Shown in pieces: positions 24,862-33,673 of a stretch of 64,000 bases of DNA. Source of the stretch: Oceanococcus sp. HetDA_MAG_MS8 (GTDB taxonomy: Bacteria; Pseudomonadota; Gammaproteobacteria; Nevskiales; Oceanococcaceae). Where the stretch lies: contig JAHCMK010000009.1 of the NCBI GenBank assembly GCA_019192445.1, positions 1-64,000 on the forward strand. The letters run 5' to 3'. The notes beneath the pieces were generated by a model that did not search any database, was not told where the DNA came from, and saw nothing but the letters and a program-made list of their open reading frames with translations. Made by a program: the position numbers and the translations under genes. Every line of letters begins with the position of its first letter. The stretch's first letter is position 1.

Positions 24862-25782
24862 TCAATCCGGATGCGCCAAGGCGTAATCGATGGCCGCACA
24901 AACGGCGGCCGCTTGGGCTTTGTTGCACTCGGCTGGCGTCGTTCGCGGGCTGTCCGGATACACCTCGGTGGTGCTGCGATAGGGCGCTGGGGTCACGCCT
25001 GCACAGAGCCCGGCGCGCTCCACGGGATACTCGATCAAGCCCTCGCTGACGATGGGATCACCAATCAGGCGGCCTTGCTCGTCGGCTGGGGCGATATGCG
25101 TCACCTGGGATACGGCGTCGATGATGGCGGCATTGAAGGCGCGTTGTGGCTGCTCGCTATCCCCCACCAGATAAAAGCCGTCCGGAATAGTGCCGGGTTC
25201 GAAGGTGCTGCCATCGCGTGCGGCTAGCGCCGGCCGGAATTCTTCTTCATCGGAGTTGGTGGTTTCGTGCAGATCCAAGTGCACCAGGACTTGTTCCCGG
25301 TGCGGCATCACCAAGTCCACCAAAGCCGCAGACTCCTGCGCGGCGCGATTTCCAAAGCTGCGGTTCGGGTCCACCGCATAGGGGTTCCAGCGCTGAATGC
25401 GTTCATAGCCCCAAGGGCTCACGCAGGGCGCAATGAGCAGGTTGATTTGTCCGGCATAGTTCGCGGCGTACTGCGCCGCAAACAACAGGGCCCCTTGTAC
25501 TCCGCTGGTTTCATAGCCATGAACGCCGCCGGTAACCAGAACCACAGGTCGATCCTCTGCCCAGTCCAGGCTGCGCAGGGCATAGAGTGGATACCGCTCG
25601 GGGTCGATGTCCAGCTGTCCATATTGATGCACGGCGTAGTCTTGGCGCAGGTCTTCGATGCGTCTGAGGACCTCATCGGCATAACTGCGTTGAACTTTCT
25701 GAGCCTTCGCCCAGGCTGCTTTGTCGGCCGGGCCCCAGGGGGTTCCCGGGGTGCCAATGGAGTAAGGGTGGTGTCTGTTCAT
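24862..25782 (-). CDS. M14-family carboxypeptidase / deacylase-like protein
   Basis: A 306-residue member of the succinylglutamate desuccinylase and M14 group. VVLVTGGVHGYETSG supplies the H-x-x-E zinc ligands and VHLDLHETTN the third His. NRSFGN matches the substrate-arginine region. The likely catalytic Glu is in GLIEYPVE near the C-terminus. ATG 25782 is the natural start of the fold; 25821 adds 13 unrelated residues. Likely hydrolyses an amide or peptide in the cytoplasm. Confidence 0.78.
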   Translation of the reverse strand: MNRHHPYSIGTPGTPWGPADKAAWAKAQKVQRSYADEVLRRIEDLRQDYAVHQYGQLDIDPERYPLYALRSLDWAEDRPVVLVTGGVHGYETSGVQGALLFAAQYAANYAGQINLLIAPCVSPWGYERIQRWNPYAVDPNRSFGNRAAQESAALVDLVMPHREQVLVHLDLHETTNSDEEEFRPALAARDGSTFEPGTIPDGFYLVGDSEQPQRAFNAAIIDAVSQVTHIAPADEQGRLIGDPIVSEGLIEYPVERAGLCAGVTPAPYRSTTEVYPDSPRTTPAECNKAQAAAVCAAIDYALAHPD

Positions 25783-25888
25783 GCGCCCATTGTCGCAAAC
25801 CTTGGGCGCTACCAAGGCCATCTTCGCCGAGGGGGCTGGTGGTTATGCAGCGCTCAAGCTGCGGGTCTGGCCACCAAAGGCGGCGTGC

Positions 25889-26806
25889 TCAGGGCTGCGT
25901 GGCGGGGGTGTCTGTGGCTGCGGGAATGGGTTGCCGGCTGAAGATGCCGATCATGGGAGTGCCATGGGCGCGCATCGTCGGCTCAATGTCCCGGTGCAGG
26001 GCGTGATACCGATAAAAGGGCACACGCGGAAACAGGTGATGAATGGAGTGCAGATTTTGCCCCAGCCACAGCCATTCCAGCGGCTTCAGCCATGTGGGCA
26101 CCAACATGCTGTTGGTGTTTTGATAGCGCGCGGCCGTTTTGTAGGGCAGGTGGGGTCTGTAGGCAAACCAATAGGCGGTGAAGGTGGCGCCGATGAGGTA
26201 GCCAATGACGATCAGGGCCACAGAGCCCGGCTGGCTAACTCCGGCGACAAAGGCCACACGCCAGCCCAGGGAAATCGTGAGTTCCAGCGCATAGATTGTG
26301 CGGTCCAGAGTGCTGGCAGATCCCCAGTGATGGCGTGGGAAAAAGCTGTTCTGTACCCACAAGAACTGCAGGATGGTTTTCAGAAAACTCCACGGTCCTC
26401 CGCCCATACCTTGGACGATGAAATCTGGGTCTTTCCCGGGTTGGTTGGTATGCCGGTGGTGGGTGAAATGCTCCAGCTTGTGTGAGGCATAAGGCACCAT
26501 AATCCAGGGCGCCATGGCCATACCGCAAGCCGCATTCAGCCAGCGCAGACCGTCGCGGTCACCATGGATATTTCCATGCGCGGCCTCATGCAATGGCGTG
26601 TAAGACATGTAGGTGAGCAAGGCATAGACCGGCAGCGCCAGCCATACATTGATCCAACCCATGGCAAAGCTTCCCAGCGTTCCGAGAATGGCGGCAAGAA
26701 TGAGCAGGGTGAAGGCGACCGTGCCCCAGGCAGGCTCGCCCATGTAAGCTTTAGCCGCTTGGATGGCTTCGCGGTGTAAACGGTGTAAGTCGGCGTCGTG
26801 ATCCAT
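25889..26806 (-). CDS. Membrane fatty-acid desaturase / carotenoid hydroxylase-like protein
   Basis: A 305-residue di-iron membrane oxygenase. Three His boxes are clear: HEAAHGNIHG (about residue 72), HKLEHFTHHRHTN (about residue 107) and NLHSIHHLFPRVPF (about residue 257). Four hydrophobic stretches lie around them. The family contains acyl-lipid desaturases and CrtR-type beta-carotene hydroxylases; the boxes alone cannot separate them. In a phototroph a carotenoid substrate is a fair alternative. It is divergent from an AraC regulator, which may control it. Confidence 0.8.
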   Translation of the reverse strand: MDHDADLHRLHREAIQAAKAYMGEPAWGTVAFTLLILAAILGTLGSFAMGWINVWLALPVYALLTYMSYTPLHEAAHGNIHGDRDGLRWLNAACGMAMAPWIMVPYASHKLEHFTHHRHTNQPGKDPDFIVQGMGGGPWSFLKTILQFLWVQNSFFPRHHWGSASTLDRTIYALELTISLGWRVAFVAGVSQPGSVALIVIGYLIGATFTAYWFAYRPHLPYKTAARYQNTNSMLVPTWLKPLEWLWLGQNLHSIHHLFPRVPFYRYHALHRDIEPTMRAHGTPMIGIFSRQPIPAATDTPATQP

Positions 26807-26996
26807 GGGCGAGGCTCAATTGATGTCTTCCTGAGGGTTAATCTAGCGCTTTGGCGACTCCCTGGGCAGGGCATTTGGGGCCGTTGATGCCGCATTTTCG
26901 GCCAGTGCCTGGCGCCGCAGTGGGGCCGGTGTTTGCAGGCCGATGCCATTCATCCCAGCGGGCGATGCTGCCCGCAGCGCCAACACAGGAGACGTG

Positions 26997-28010
26997 ATGA
27001 CCCCATCCGCGCCGGTTCTTCACCCTTGGGCCATTGCTCAAGTGATGGTGAACTTTGCCGCCAAACACGGTGTTGGCATGCAGCGCTGTTTGGAGCAGAC
27101 CGGCATCGACCCCGCGCAGATTGGCAGTGAATACCTCATTCAAAGAGCCCAAGAGCTGCGCCTTATTCGGAATATCATCGCCGCCTTGCCCGACCACCCT
27201 GCCTTGGGCTTTGAGCTGGGATTGCAATACAGCATGTCGACCTTTGGCCTGTGGGGTTTCGCCTTGCGGACCAGCCAAACCTTGCGTCAAGCCGTAGAGA
27301 CGGCACTGCGCTACCTGCCATTGAGCACGGCGTATTGCGATTTCAGCATTGCATACAAGCCCCAAGAGGTCTGCTTGCTAGTCGATGCTGGGAAGGTGCC
27401 TGAGGATGTGCGTCCGTTTTTGCTCGAACGCGATATGGCCACCGCCTCCTGCCTGTTGCAGGAGCTCAGCCTGAGCGGCATCCACCTCAAAGCTTTGCGC
27501 TTCGCAGGACCAGCGCCGACCTATGCCGCCCGTTTGGCCGAGTTAAGTGAGGTGCAGCCAGAGTTTGGTAGCGATGCCAACGCGCTGGTCTTGCACCCAC
27601 AAGATTTGGAGCTACCGCTGCCCATGTACGATGCGGCTTTGGTGCGAATGTTTGAGGACCAATGTCGGGCCCAACTGCAGCGCCGCCAGCCCGCCGGCCT
27701 GGAGGGCAAGGTGCGCCATTTGCTGCTGGGGCCCTTGGGGCTGGTGTCTACCCTGGAAGATGTGGCGCAGGCGCTGGCCATGTCGCCGCGTAATCTGCGC
27801 CGCAAATTGGATGAGGCCGGTACCAGTTTCCGGGCCATTGCTGATCAAGAGCGCCGGCTCCTGGCCCAGAGTTTGCTCCGCACGACCGATATGACCCTGG
27901 ACGAAATCGCCCTGCAGTTGGGGTATACCGATACCGCGAGTTTCAGCCGTGCCTGTCGGCGCTGGTTTTCCCAGTCGGCCGGAGAGTATCGCCAGCAACA
28001 CAGCCTTTGA
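26997..28010 (+). CDS. AraC-family transcriptional regulator
   Basis: A 337-residue regulator with the Arabinose_bd-type N-terminal domain used by OruR/ArgR-like AraC proteins (LGFELGLQYSMSTFGLWGFALRTSQTL) and a C-terminal double helix-turn-helix (VAQALAMSPRNLRRKLDEAGTSF, then IALQLGYTDTASFSRACRRWF). CAGGAG at 26986-26991 sets ATG 26997. It lies 190 bp from the divergent desaturase gene and 92 bp before the dikinase-like gene; either could be its target. Confidence 0.85.
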   Translation: MTPSAPVLHPWAIAQVMVNFAAKHGVGMQRCLEQTGIDPAQIGSEYLIQRAQELRLIRNIIAALPDHPALGFELGLQYSMSTFGLWGFALRTSQTLRQAVETALRYLPLSTAYCDFSIAYKPQEVCLLVDAGKVPEDVRPFLLERDMATASCLLQELSLSGIHLKALRFAGPAPTYAARLAELSEVQPEFGSDANALVLHPQDLELPLPMYDAALVRMFEDQCRAQLQRRQPAGLEGKVRHLLLGPLGLVSTLEDVAQALAMSPRNLRRKLDEAGTSFRAIADQERRLLAQSLLRTTDMTLDEIALQLGYTDTASFSRACRRWFSQSAGEYRQQHSL

Positions 28011-28102
28011 CCTGCAACAAATTTCAGGCAATCTGGTCGGCGAACCTTCGCCAAGCGTCGCCTGGGCGCTTGCGCATCAATTACCCTGGCTTAGGATGCA
28101 GG

Positions 28103-31087
28103 ATGGAGAATCGAGTGGTCGCACAGCGACCTGAGCAGACGCAGTGCCGTCCAGCTGGCAGCGCGAGCCTAGCGTTGCGGCTCCTTGTCTCGCTGGGTGT
28201 GGCCTTGGCGCTGCTTCCCGGAACGACGTGGGCTGCAGAGCCAGCAGATCAGCAAACACAAACCCTTCTCACCAGCTGGAAGCAGGCCGAGCGCGGTCCC
28301 TTTGTGGGGGTGCGCTGGTACTGCGCCGATGGGTCCGTGCGTATGCCACGACCCTACGCCTGCGAAGAAGTGGGAGGAGGTCGCCAACACGGGCTCTGGT
28401 TGCAGTCAGCGCAGAATTTGCGTGAGAACGGATACTGGATCGCCAACATCCTGGCGGCGATTCCACCGCAGCAGTTAGCGGCACAGACGGATGCCGGGCT
28501 GGATGTGCTGACCTCGGTTTTGATCGAACGCTATCTCATGGCGCGCGATGACGGCTGGATTTGGCGCCAAGCCCGCTATTTCCGCGGCGTGCTGCAAGAT
28601 GACGATGAGCGCCAAGCTGCGCGGACAGCCTTGCTGCGCATGCTGGCCGATGATCAGCCGCGTAAAGCCCGGTTGGCGCTGATTCGTGAGGCCGCGCGGC
28701 AGCTTCCCATAGAGGGCGCGAGCGCGCCCCTGCAACGGATTAGAACGCTATCCAACCAGCTGGCCGAGCAAGTGCCGGCTTTGGCGCCGCTGCGCAATAA
28801 AATCCACACGCGTTTGCAGCCTGAAGATGCTCAGGCTGTACGTCGGGCGCAGGCATTGACCGATCAACCCGAGGTACAAACGGAGCTGGAGAATTTGGCG
28901 CGGAGCATCGACGCCTTATTTAGCTCTGCAGAGCTGCCCCAAAAGCTGCGTCAGTTCGCTCGCTACAACCCTCCTGTGACTGATGCACTGCAAACGGCGG
29001 CTGATGTACTAGCCTCCAGTGCACCGGCGTCGGTGGCTGATCTGCGCAGGCTGGCCTGGGCGCAAACGCGGTTGTTGCACCTCATCGCAGGGGATGGTCA
29101 GCCTGCAGGGCGCTTAGAAGCCGTGCAGCTAAGCCTGGCCTTGGAAGAGAGAATCTTTGCGTTGGGGCAGCGTTGGCTGGAGGCTCAGTCACGCCCACAA
29201 CGCGCGGAACTGGTGGACTGGCTGGATTACAACCTGCGCGCCTTGTTCGGTGCAGCCTTTATTACCGAAACCGAGTATGACGCCGCGGCCAAGGCTATAC
29301 GCCAACTCAAGCAATCGGCTTTGATGGTAGAAGATTATCGCCAGGCCCTGTCGACCTTGGAGCGAGTGCCGCAGTGGGCGCGCCGTCGCTATGTGTTGTT
29401 CTTCGGCCCCATGCAGAACACATTGAGTGCCATCGAGCCTATGGCTGCGGACTTTGTCACGGACCGTCTGCGCGCCAGCCCTGTGTTGGTCCACAGCCGC
29501 ATGATGGATTGGCTGCAACGAGATCTGGCCCTGGAGCTTGGGTTGGAGCATCGCATTCTTGGCGAGCCCTTGGCCTCCGGTCTCCAAGTGCTCAACCCCG
29601 GTGTGGCACAGGGCATGCTGCGAGGTACGCAGGAGCTGCAGTTAGCTCAGGATCGGCCACAAATTGCTTTGGTCGAAGAAACGGTCGCGGATCTTCCCAG
29701 CGTTGCTGGCATCATCACAGCGGATGCTGGCAATGCCTTATCCCATGTACAACTCCTCGCCCAGAACCTGGGTATTCCAAATGTCGTGGCGAGTGGGCCG
29801 GCCTTAGAGCGGCTGCAAAAGGCGCGACAGCAAGAGTTGTTCATGGCCGCCAGCCCCGGCGGAGTCGTGCACATACTCGGCAAAACGCCTGAGCTGGCCG
29901 TGGCGGAACAAGCGGGTGCGGCAGGACCTAGCCCCTTGCAGCCAAACCTCGCCAAGCTGGAATTGGATCTTCCTGCGGGTCGATCGGGTTTCATTGGCTT
30001 GAGTGATTTGACCTTGGCGGATTCCGGGCGCCGGGTGGGCCCCAAGGCGGCCAAGTTAGGGGAGTTGGCGCAGCGCTTTCCCGGGACGGTCTCGCCGGGG
30101 CTGGCGATTCCTTTTGCCTGGTTTGCCCGTATGTTGGAGCAGCCCCGGCAAGGTCAAGCTGGCCCATTTCGGGATTGGTTGGCGCAGCGCTATGCCCAGT
30201 GGCAGGCCATGCCTGCAGGCGAGGCGCGCCGTGCCCTGTTGCAGCAAACCTTGCAAGCTGCGCAGGAGCATATGCAAACGGCGCCCTTTCCTGCTGGGTT
30301 TCAAGAAGGGTTGCGCGCAGCGATGGTCAGGCAATTTGGCGCGCTAGGAGAGTTTGGTGTCTTCGTGCGCAGTGATACCAATATTGAGGACCTGCCCAAT
30401 TTCTCCGGGGCAGGACTGAATAAGACGGTTCCTCATGTGGTGGGCTGGGAGCCGACCTTGGCAGCGATTCGCAGTGTCTGGGCCTCGGTGTTCAGTGAAC
30501 GTTCTTGGGGTTGGCGCCAAGCCATGATTCCTGACCCCATGAATGTATATGCCGCTGTGCTGCTCCATCAAAGTGTGGATGTCGGCGCCTCGGGCGTGCT
30601 GATTACCCAAGGCTCACCATCCCGTGCCCCCTTCCCGCTCAAGCTGACGATGAATGAAGGGCCAGGTGGTGGCGTGTCCGGGCAGTCTGCCGAGAGTTGG
30701 GAGTTACAGAAGGGCGGTCAGGCGCAATTTTTGCAATCCGCCACCGAGCCCTATCGTTACGCTCTCAAAGAACAGGGTGGGGTCCGTCAGCAGCGGGTCA
30801 AAAATATTGGTCTGCTACTCAATTCTGCCCGCCAACAACGTTTGCTCAAGCTGGTGGAACAGATTGCACAGTGCTGTACGGATTTGCTCGATGATGGCGC
30901 TGAGGTTCAGCCTGCGGATGTGGAGTTCGGCTTTAGCGGCAATAACCTGGTGTTGTTCCAAATTCGGCCTTTAGTCCAGAACCGTGACGCCACTAGCAAC
31001 GCATACCTTCAGGCGCTAGATCAGCCCATGGCGGAGTTCGCTCGGCGCCGCATTGCTATGCAGCAGCCCGTGAGTGTGGAGTTATGA
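28103..31087 (+). CDS. Exported PEP-synthase/glucan-dikinase-like protein
   Basis: A 994-residue protein. ATG 28103 gives a long basic N-region, a hydrophobic core (LALRLLVSLGVALALLPG) and an A-x-A-like site (TTWA-AEP), i.e. a signal peptide. Residues about 50-500 are helical and unrecognised. A PEP-utiliser mobile domain follows, with phospho-His at about residue 548 (NALSHVQLLAQNLGIPNVVA). Then comes the ATP/PEP-binding domain: RSDTNIEDLPNFSGAGLN from about residue 756, SGVLIT, and VEFGF..NNLVLFQIRPL at the end. His domain before ATP domain is the order of alpha-glucan water dikinase, not PEP synthase, and the PEP-binding TIM barrel is missing. Substrate unknown. Its stop overlaps the next start (ATGA). 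Confidence 0.75.
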   Translation: MENRVVAQRPEQTQCRPAGSASLALRLLVSLGVALALLPGTTWAAEPADQQTQTLLTSWKQAERGPFVGVRWYCADGSVRMPRPYACEEVGGGRQHGLWLQSAQNLRENGYWIANILAAIPPQQLAAQTDAGLDVLTSVLIERYLMARDDGWIWRQARYFRGVLQDDDERQAARTALLRMLADDQPRKARLALIREAARQLPIEGASAPLQRIRTLSNQLAEQVPALAPLRNKIHTRLQPEDAQAVRRAQALTDQPEVQTELENLARSIDALFSSAELPQKLRQFARYNPPVTDALQTAADVLASSAPASVADLRRLAWAQTRLLHLIAGDGQPAGRLEAVQLSLALEERIFALGQRWLEAQSRPQRAELVDWLDYNLRALFGAAFITETEYDAAAKAIRQLKQSALMVEDYRQALSTLERVPQWARRRYVLFFGPMQNTLSAIEPMAADFVTDRLRASPVLVHSRMMDWLQRDLALELGLEHRILGEPLASGLQVLNPGVAQGMLRGTQELQLAQDRPQIALVEETVADLPSVAGIITADAGNALSHVQLLAQNLGIPNVVASGPALERLQKARQQELFMAASPGGVVHILGKTPELAVAEQAGAAGPSPLQPNLAKLELDLPAGRSGFIGLSDLTLADSGRRVGPKAAKLGELAQRFPGTVSPGLAIPFAWFARMLEQPRQGQAGPFRDWLAQRYAQWQAMPAGEARRALLQQTLQAAQEHMQTAPFPAGFQEGLRAAMVRQFGALGEFGVFVRSDTNIEDLPNFSGAGLNKTVPHVVGWEPTLAAIRSVWASVFSERSWGWRQAMIPDPMNVYAAVLLHQSVDVGASGVLITQGSPSRAPFPLKLTMNEGPGGGVSGQSAESWELQKGGQAQFLQSATEPYRYALKEQGGVRQQRVKNIGLLLNSARQQRLLKLVEQIAQCCTDLLDDGAEVQPADVEFGFSGNNLVLFQIRPLVQNRDATSNAYLQALDQPMAEFARRRIAMQQPVSVEL

Positions 31088-32349
31088 AATGGTGCGCCTT
31101 GCTACTGGGCGTGTGGGCTGGGTTCGTTTCAGCGTATCCCTTGGATGGCTATGAGCGCACCGGTATTCGACGCCTGGATTTCTACGCGCGCGGACATAGC
31201 GGAGAGATTGCCAACGTGCGTCGCCAGCACCCGGGGGCGCTGTTACCGCTAGACCAAGTTCAAATACCTCCAGCTGGCACCTTTGCCCACAGCTTTCCGC
31301 AGGCCATGGATACATCGCTGCGGGACGAGATTCGTTCTGCCCTGGGTGTTCATGCCGACAGCTATGCCTTGCATCTGGTGGACTTGAGTGATGCCAAGCA
31401 GATCGAGGTTGTGGACTGGCATGCTGAGCGCTTAGGCAATGTTGGCAGTGTAGGCAAGCTGTTGGTGGCCTTGGCAGTTCTGCACCAACTCCAGCAGTGG
31501 TGGCCAGAGCCCGAGCAGCGCTTGGAGATTCTGCGAAATACGCAGGTAGTGGCGAGTAGCATTGCCACGCCAGACCACCACAAGGTGCCGATTTGGCAGC
31601 CTACGGAACAAGAGCTGCAATACCGTCCGCTACAACCTGGCGATCAAGCCAGTCTCTTTGAGTATTTGGACTGGATGATCAGTGCAAGCTCCAATGCCGC
31701 CGCTTCAGTGCTAATGCAGCAAGTCATCTTGCTGGCCCACATGCAGCGTGACTACGCCGCGTCGTCAGCGCGGCGGGAGCGCGTCTGGGCGGAGCTAAAT
31801 AAAGTGCAGCGAGGCGAGGTTTTGGCTGAAGCGATGGACCGGGCGGTAGTCGCAGCGGGTTTGGACCCTGAGCAATTACGCCAGGGCAGCTTGCTCACGC
31901 GTCAAGGTAAGGCGCAGGTGGCCAGCCGGCAGAGCTACGCCAGCCCACTGGCTTTGAATCAGATGCTGTATCGGATGCTGCAAGGGAAATTATTGGATCG
32001 CTTCAGTAGTCATGAGATGCTGCGGCTGATGTACCAAACGCAGCGGCGCATCCGCTACGCCTCGCATCCGGTACTCACCGACTCAGCCGTATACTTTAAG
32101 TCGGGTTCTTTATACAGCTGTAAACCTGAAGAGGGTTTTAGCTGTGGTCCTTATCGAGGCAACCGCATCAACTTATTGACCTCAACGATTCTGGTGCAGT
32201 ACCCCGCGGATGAGCCGCAAGTTCAGTACCTGGTCAGTGTGCGCTCAAACGTACTGAGGGTTAATTCCGCAGTGGCGCACCAGCGCTTGGCGGGCGCCAT
32301 TCATCGTCTCATGCTGCAAAAGCACGGAGTAGTACAGGGTGCCGAGTAG
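31084..32349 (+). CDS. Exported serine hydrolase, class A beta-lactamase-like
   Basis: A 421-residue protein with signal peptide MKWCALLLGVWAGFVSA. It has the penicillin-recognising order of motifs: S122-V-G-K125 (S-x-x-K, acylated Ser), S202-S-N204 (S-x-N) and K339-S-G-S (K-T/S-G). The class A Glu of the omega loop is not obvious, so a D,D-peptidase-like or other amidase role is at least as likely as beta-lactamase. The domain is longer than usual, with an 85-residue N-terminal extension and an insert after S-x-N. It is translationally coupled to the dikinase-like gene before it and overlaps the transporter gene after it. Confidence 0.78.
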   Translation: MKWCALLLGVWAGFVSAYPLDGYERTGIRRLDFYARGHSGEIANVRRQHPGALLPLDQVQIPPAGTFAHSFPQAMDTSLRDEIRSALGVHADSYALHLVDLSDAKQIEVVDWHAERLGNVGSVGKLLVALAVLHQLQQWWPEPEQRLEILRNTQVVASSIATPDHHKVPIWQPTEQELQYRPLQPGDQASLFEYLDWMISASSNAAASVLMQQVILLAHMQRDYAASSARRERVWAELNKVQRGEVLAEAMDRAVVAAGLDPEQLRQGSLLTRQGKAQVASRQSYASPLALNQMLYRMLQGKLLDRFSSHEMLRLMYQTQRRIRYASHPVLTDSAVYFKSGSLYSCKPEEGFSCGPYRGNRINLLTSTILVQYPADEPQVQYLVSVRSNVLRVNSAVAHQRLAGAIHRLMLQKHGVVQGAE

Positions 32350-33625
32350 AGCTCACGGGCAGCAAAGCAAGGCGGCGCGGAATGTCGCGGCACTTCGGGC
32401 AGTCGGCCTAACTGGGTCGTTTTTCTTGGTGATGCTGGCCTACTATCAGGTCAAACCCGCAAGTCGGTCGTTGTTTCTCGAGCATCTTTCGGCCCAGGCC
32501 TTGCCGTATTTATGGATTGCCTCGGCGCTGATGATTGGCCTGCTCATGCCCCTGTATCAGCGCTGCATCCAAAAAATTCCCCGCGTACAGCTGGTGGTGA
32601 GCAGCATTGTTCTCAGCCAGGCTGGTTTGGTGTGGTTTTGGTATCAGCTGGATAGTGCCGGGCCGGTGACGGCAGTTGCTTTCGCGATATTCACCGACAT
32701 CATGAGCGTGGTTTTAGTGGAGCAGGTGTGGAGCCTAGCCAATTCCAGTTTCGTGCTAGCTGAAGGCCGGCGCTGGTATGGCTTAGTAGCCAGTGGGGGC
32801 TTGCTGGGTGGGATGGTGAGTGGTGGACTGGGCTCGGTGTTGCTTAGCCGCTTCGATCTGCCAACCTCGGATTTGCTAATGGTGGCCGTTCTGATACTGG
32901 TCGTTCTGGCCGTCGTCACTATTGTTTTCTCGCGCGTGGGCTTGTTCGTAGAGCGCCAGGGCTATCGCGCTCTGCCGGTGGGCAGCATGCACTCCTTCAA
33001 GCAAATGTTGGCTCAGCCGTATTTGCTTGGAATTGCCGGAATATTACTCACTGCGCAATTAATCGCCCCGGTTATCGAGTATCAGTTCCTCTCCATCGTC
33101 GAAGTGAACTACCCCGATCGAGACCCGAGAACAGCGTACTTAGCCGGATTTTTTGCGCTGCTTTCAGCCTGCGCTTTGGCCACCAACTTAGTTGTTGTTC
33201 CGGTGATATTGCGCCAGTTCGGCACGCTGGGAGGCTTGCTAGTGCAGCCGCTGCTGGTCTTGCTCTCTAGCTTGGCCTTTATGGTGGTGAGCAGCTTGCC
33301 GGTGGCAGCGCTTATGAAAATCAGCGACCGGGGTCTGTCTTACTCCATCAACCGCGTGTCCAGGGAGTTGCTCTATGTGCCGGTGGATGGCGAACTGATC
33401 TACAAAGCTAAGGCTTGGATCGATATGTTTGGCTACCGCCTGTTCCGTATCCTGGGGTCGCTGCTGATCAAGATCTGTACGGTATGGCTGCCCTGGTCGC
33501 TGGAACTAGAAGAGCTGAGCTGGATCACCGTGGTGACGGTCGCCTTGTGGGTGTACTTAATTGCTCGTATCGCCCAAACCCGGCTGGGTCGTCTAGCCAA
33601 TTACAACCGCGCGGCTCCGGCTTAG
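32339..33625 (+). CDS. Npt1/Npt2-type nucleotide transporter-like membrane protein
   Basis: A 428-residue inner-membrane protein with about eleven to twelve hydrophobic helices. AYYQVKPASRSLFLEHLSA, WSLANSSFVLAEGRRWYGLVASGGLLGGMVSGGLG and KISDRGLSYSINRVSRELLYVPVDGELIYKAKAWID are the blocks shared by bacterial relatives of ATP/ADP translocases. Bona fide NTT carriers are longer (about 500 residues), and many short relatives are uncharacterised, so nucleotide transport is a family-level guess. It starts with GTG at 32339 inside the end of the serine hydrolase gene. Being in one operon with a predicted periplasmic ATP-dependent enzyme makes nucleotide export an attractive idea. Confidence 0.72.
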   Translation: MPSRAHGQQSKAARNVAALRAVGLTGSFFLVMLAYYQVKPASRSLFLEHLSAQALPYLWIASALMIGLLMPLYQRCIQKIPRVQLVVSSIVLSQAGLVWFWYQLDSAGPVTAVAFAIFTDIMSVVLVEQVWSLANSSFVLAEGRRWYGLVASGGLLGGMVSGGLGSVLLSRFDLPTSDLLMVAVLILVVLAVVTIVFSRVGLFVERQGYRALPVGSMHSFKQMLAQPYLLGIAGILLTAQLIAPVIEYQFLSIVEVNYPDRDPRTAYLAGFFALLSACALATNLVVVPVILRQFGTLGGLLVQPLLVLLSSLAFMVVSSLPVAALMKISDRGLSYSINRVSRELLYVPVDGELIYKAKAWIDMFGYRLFRILGSLLIKICTVWLPWSLELEELSWITVVTVALWVYLIARIAQTRLGRLANYNRAAPA

Positions 33626-33673
33626 CCTTCGATTTGGGCGAACAGTCGCTCGGGTGTCTTTGACGGGGCTTTG

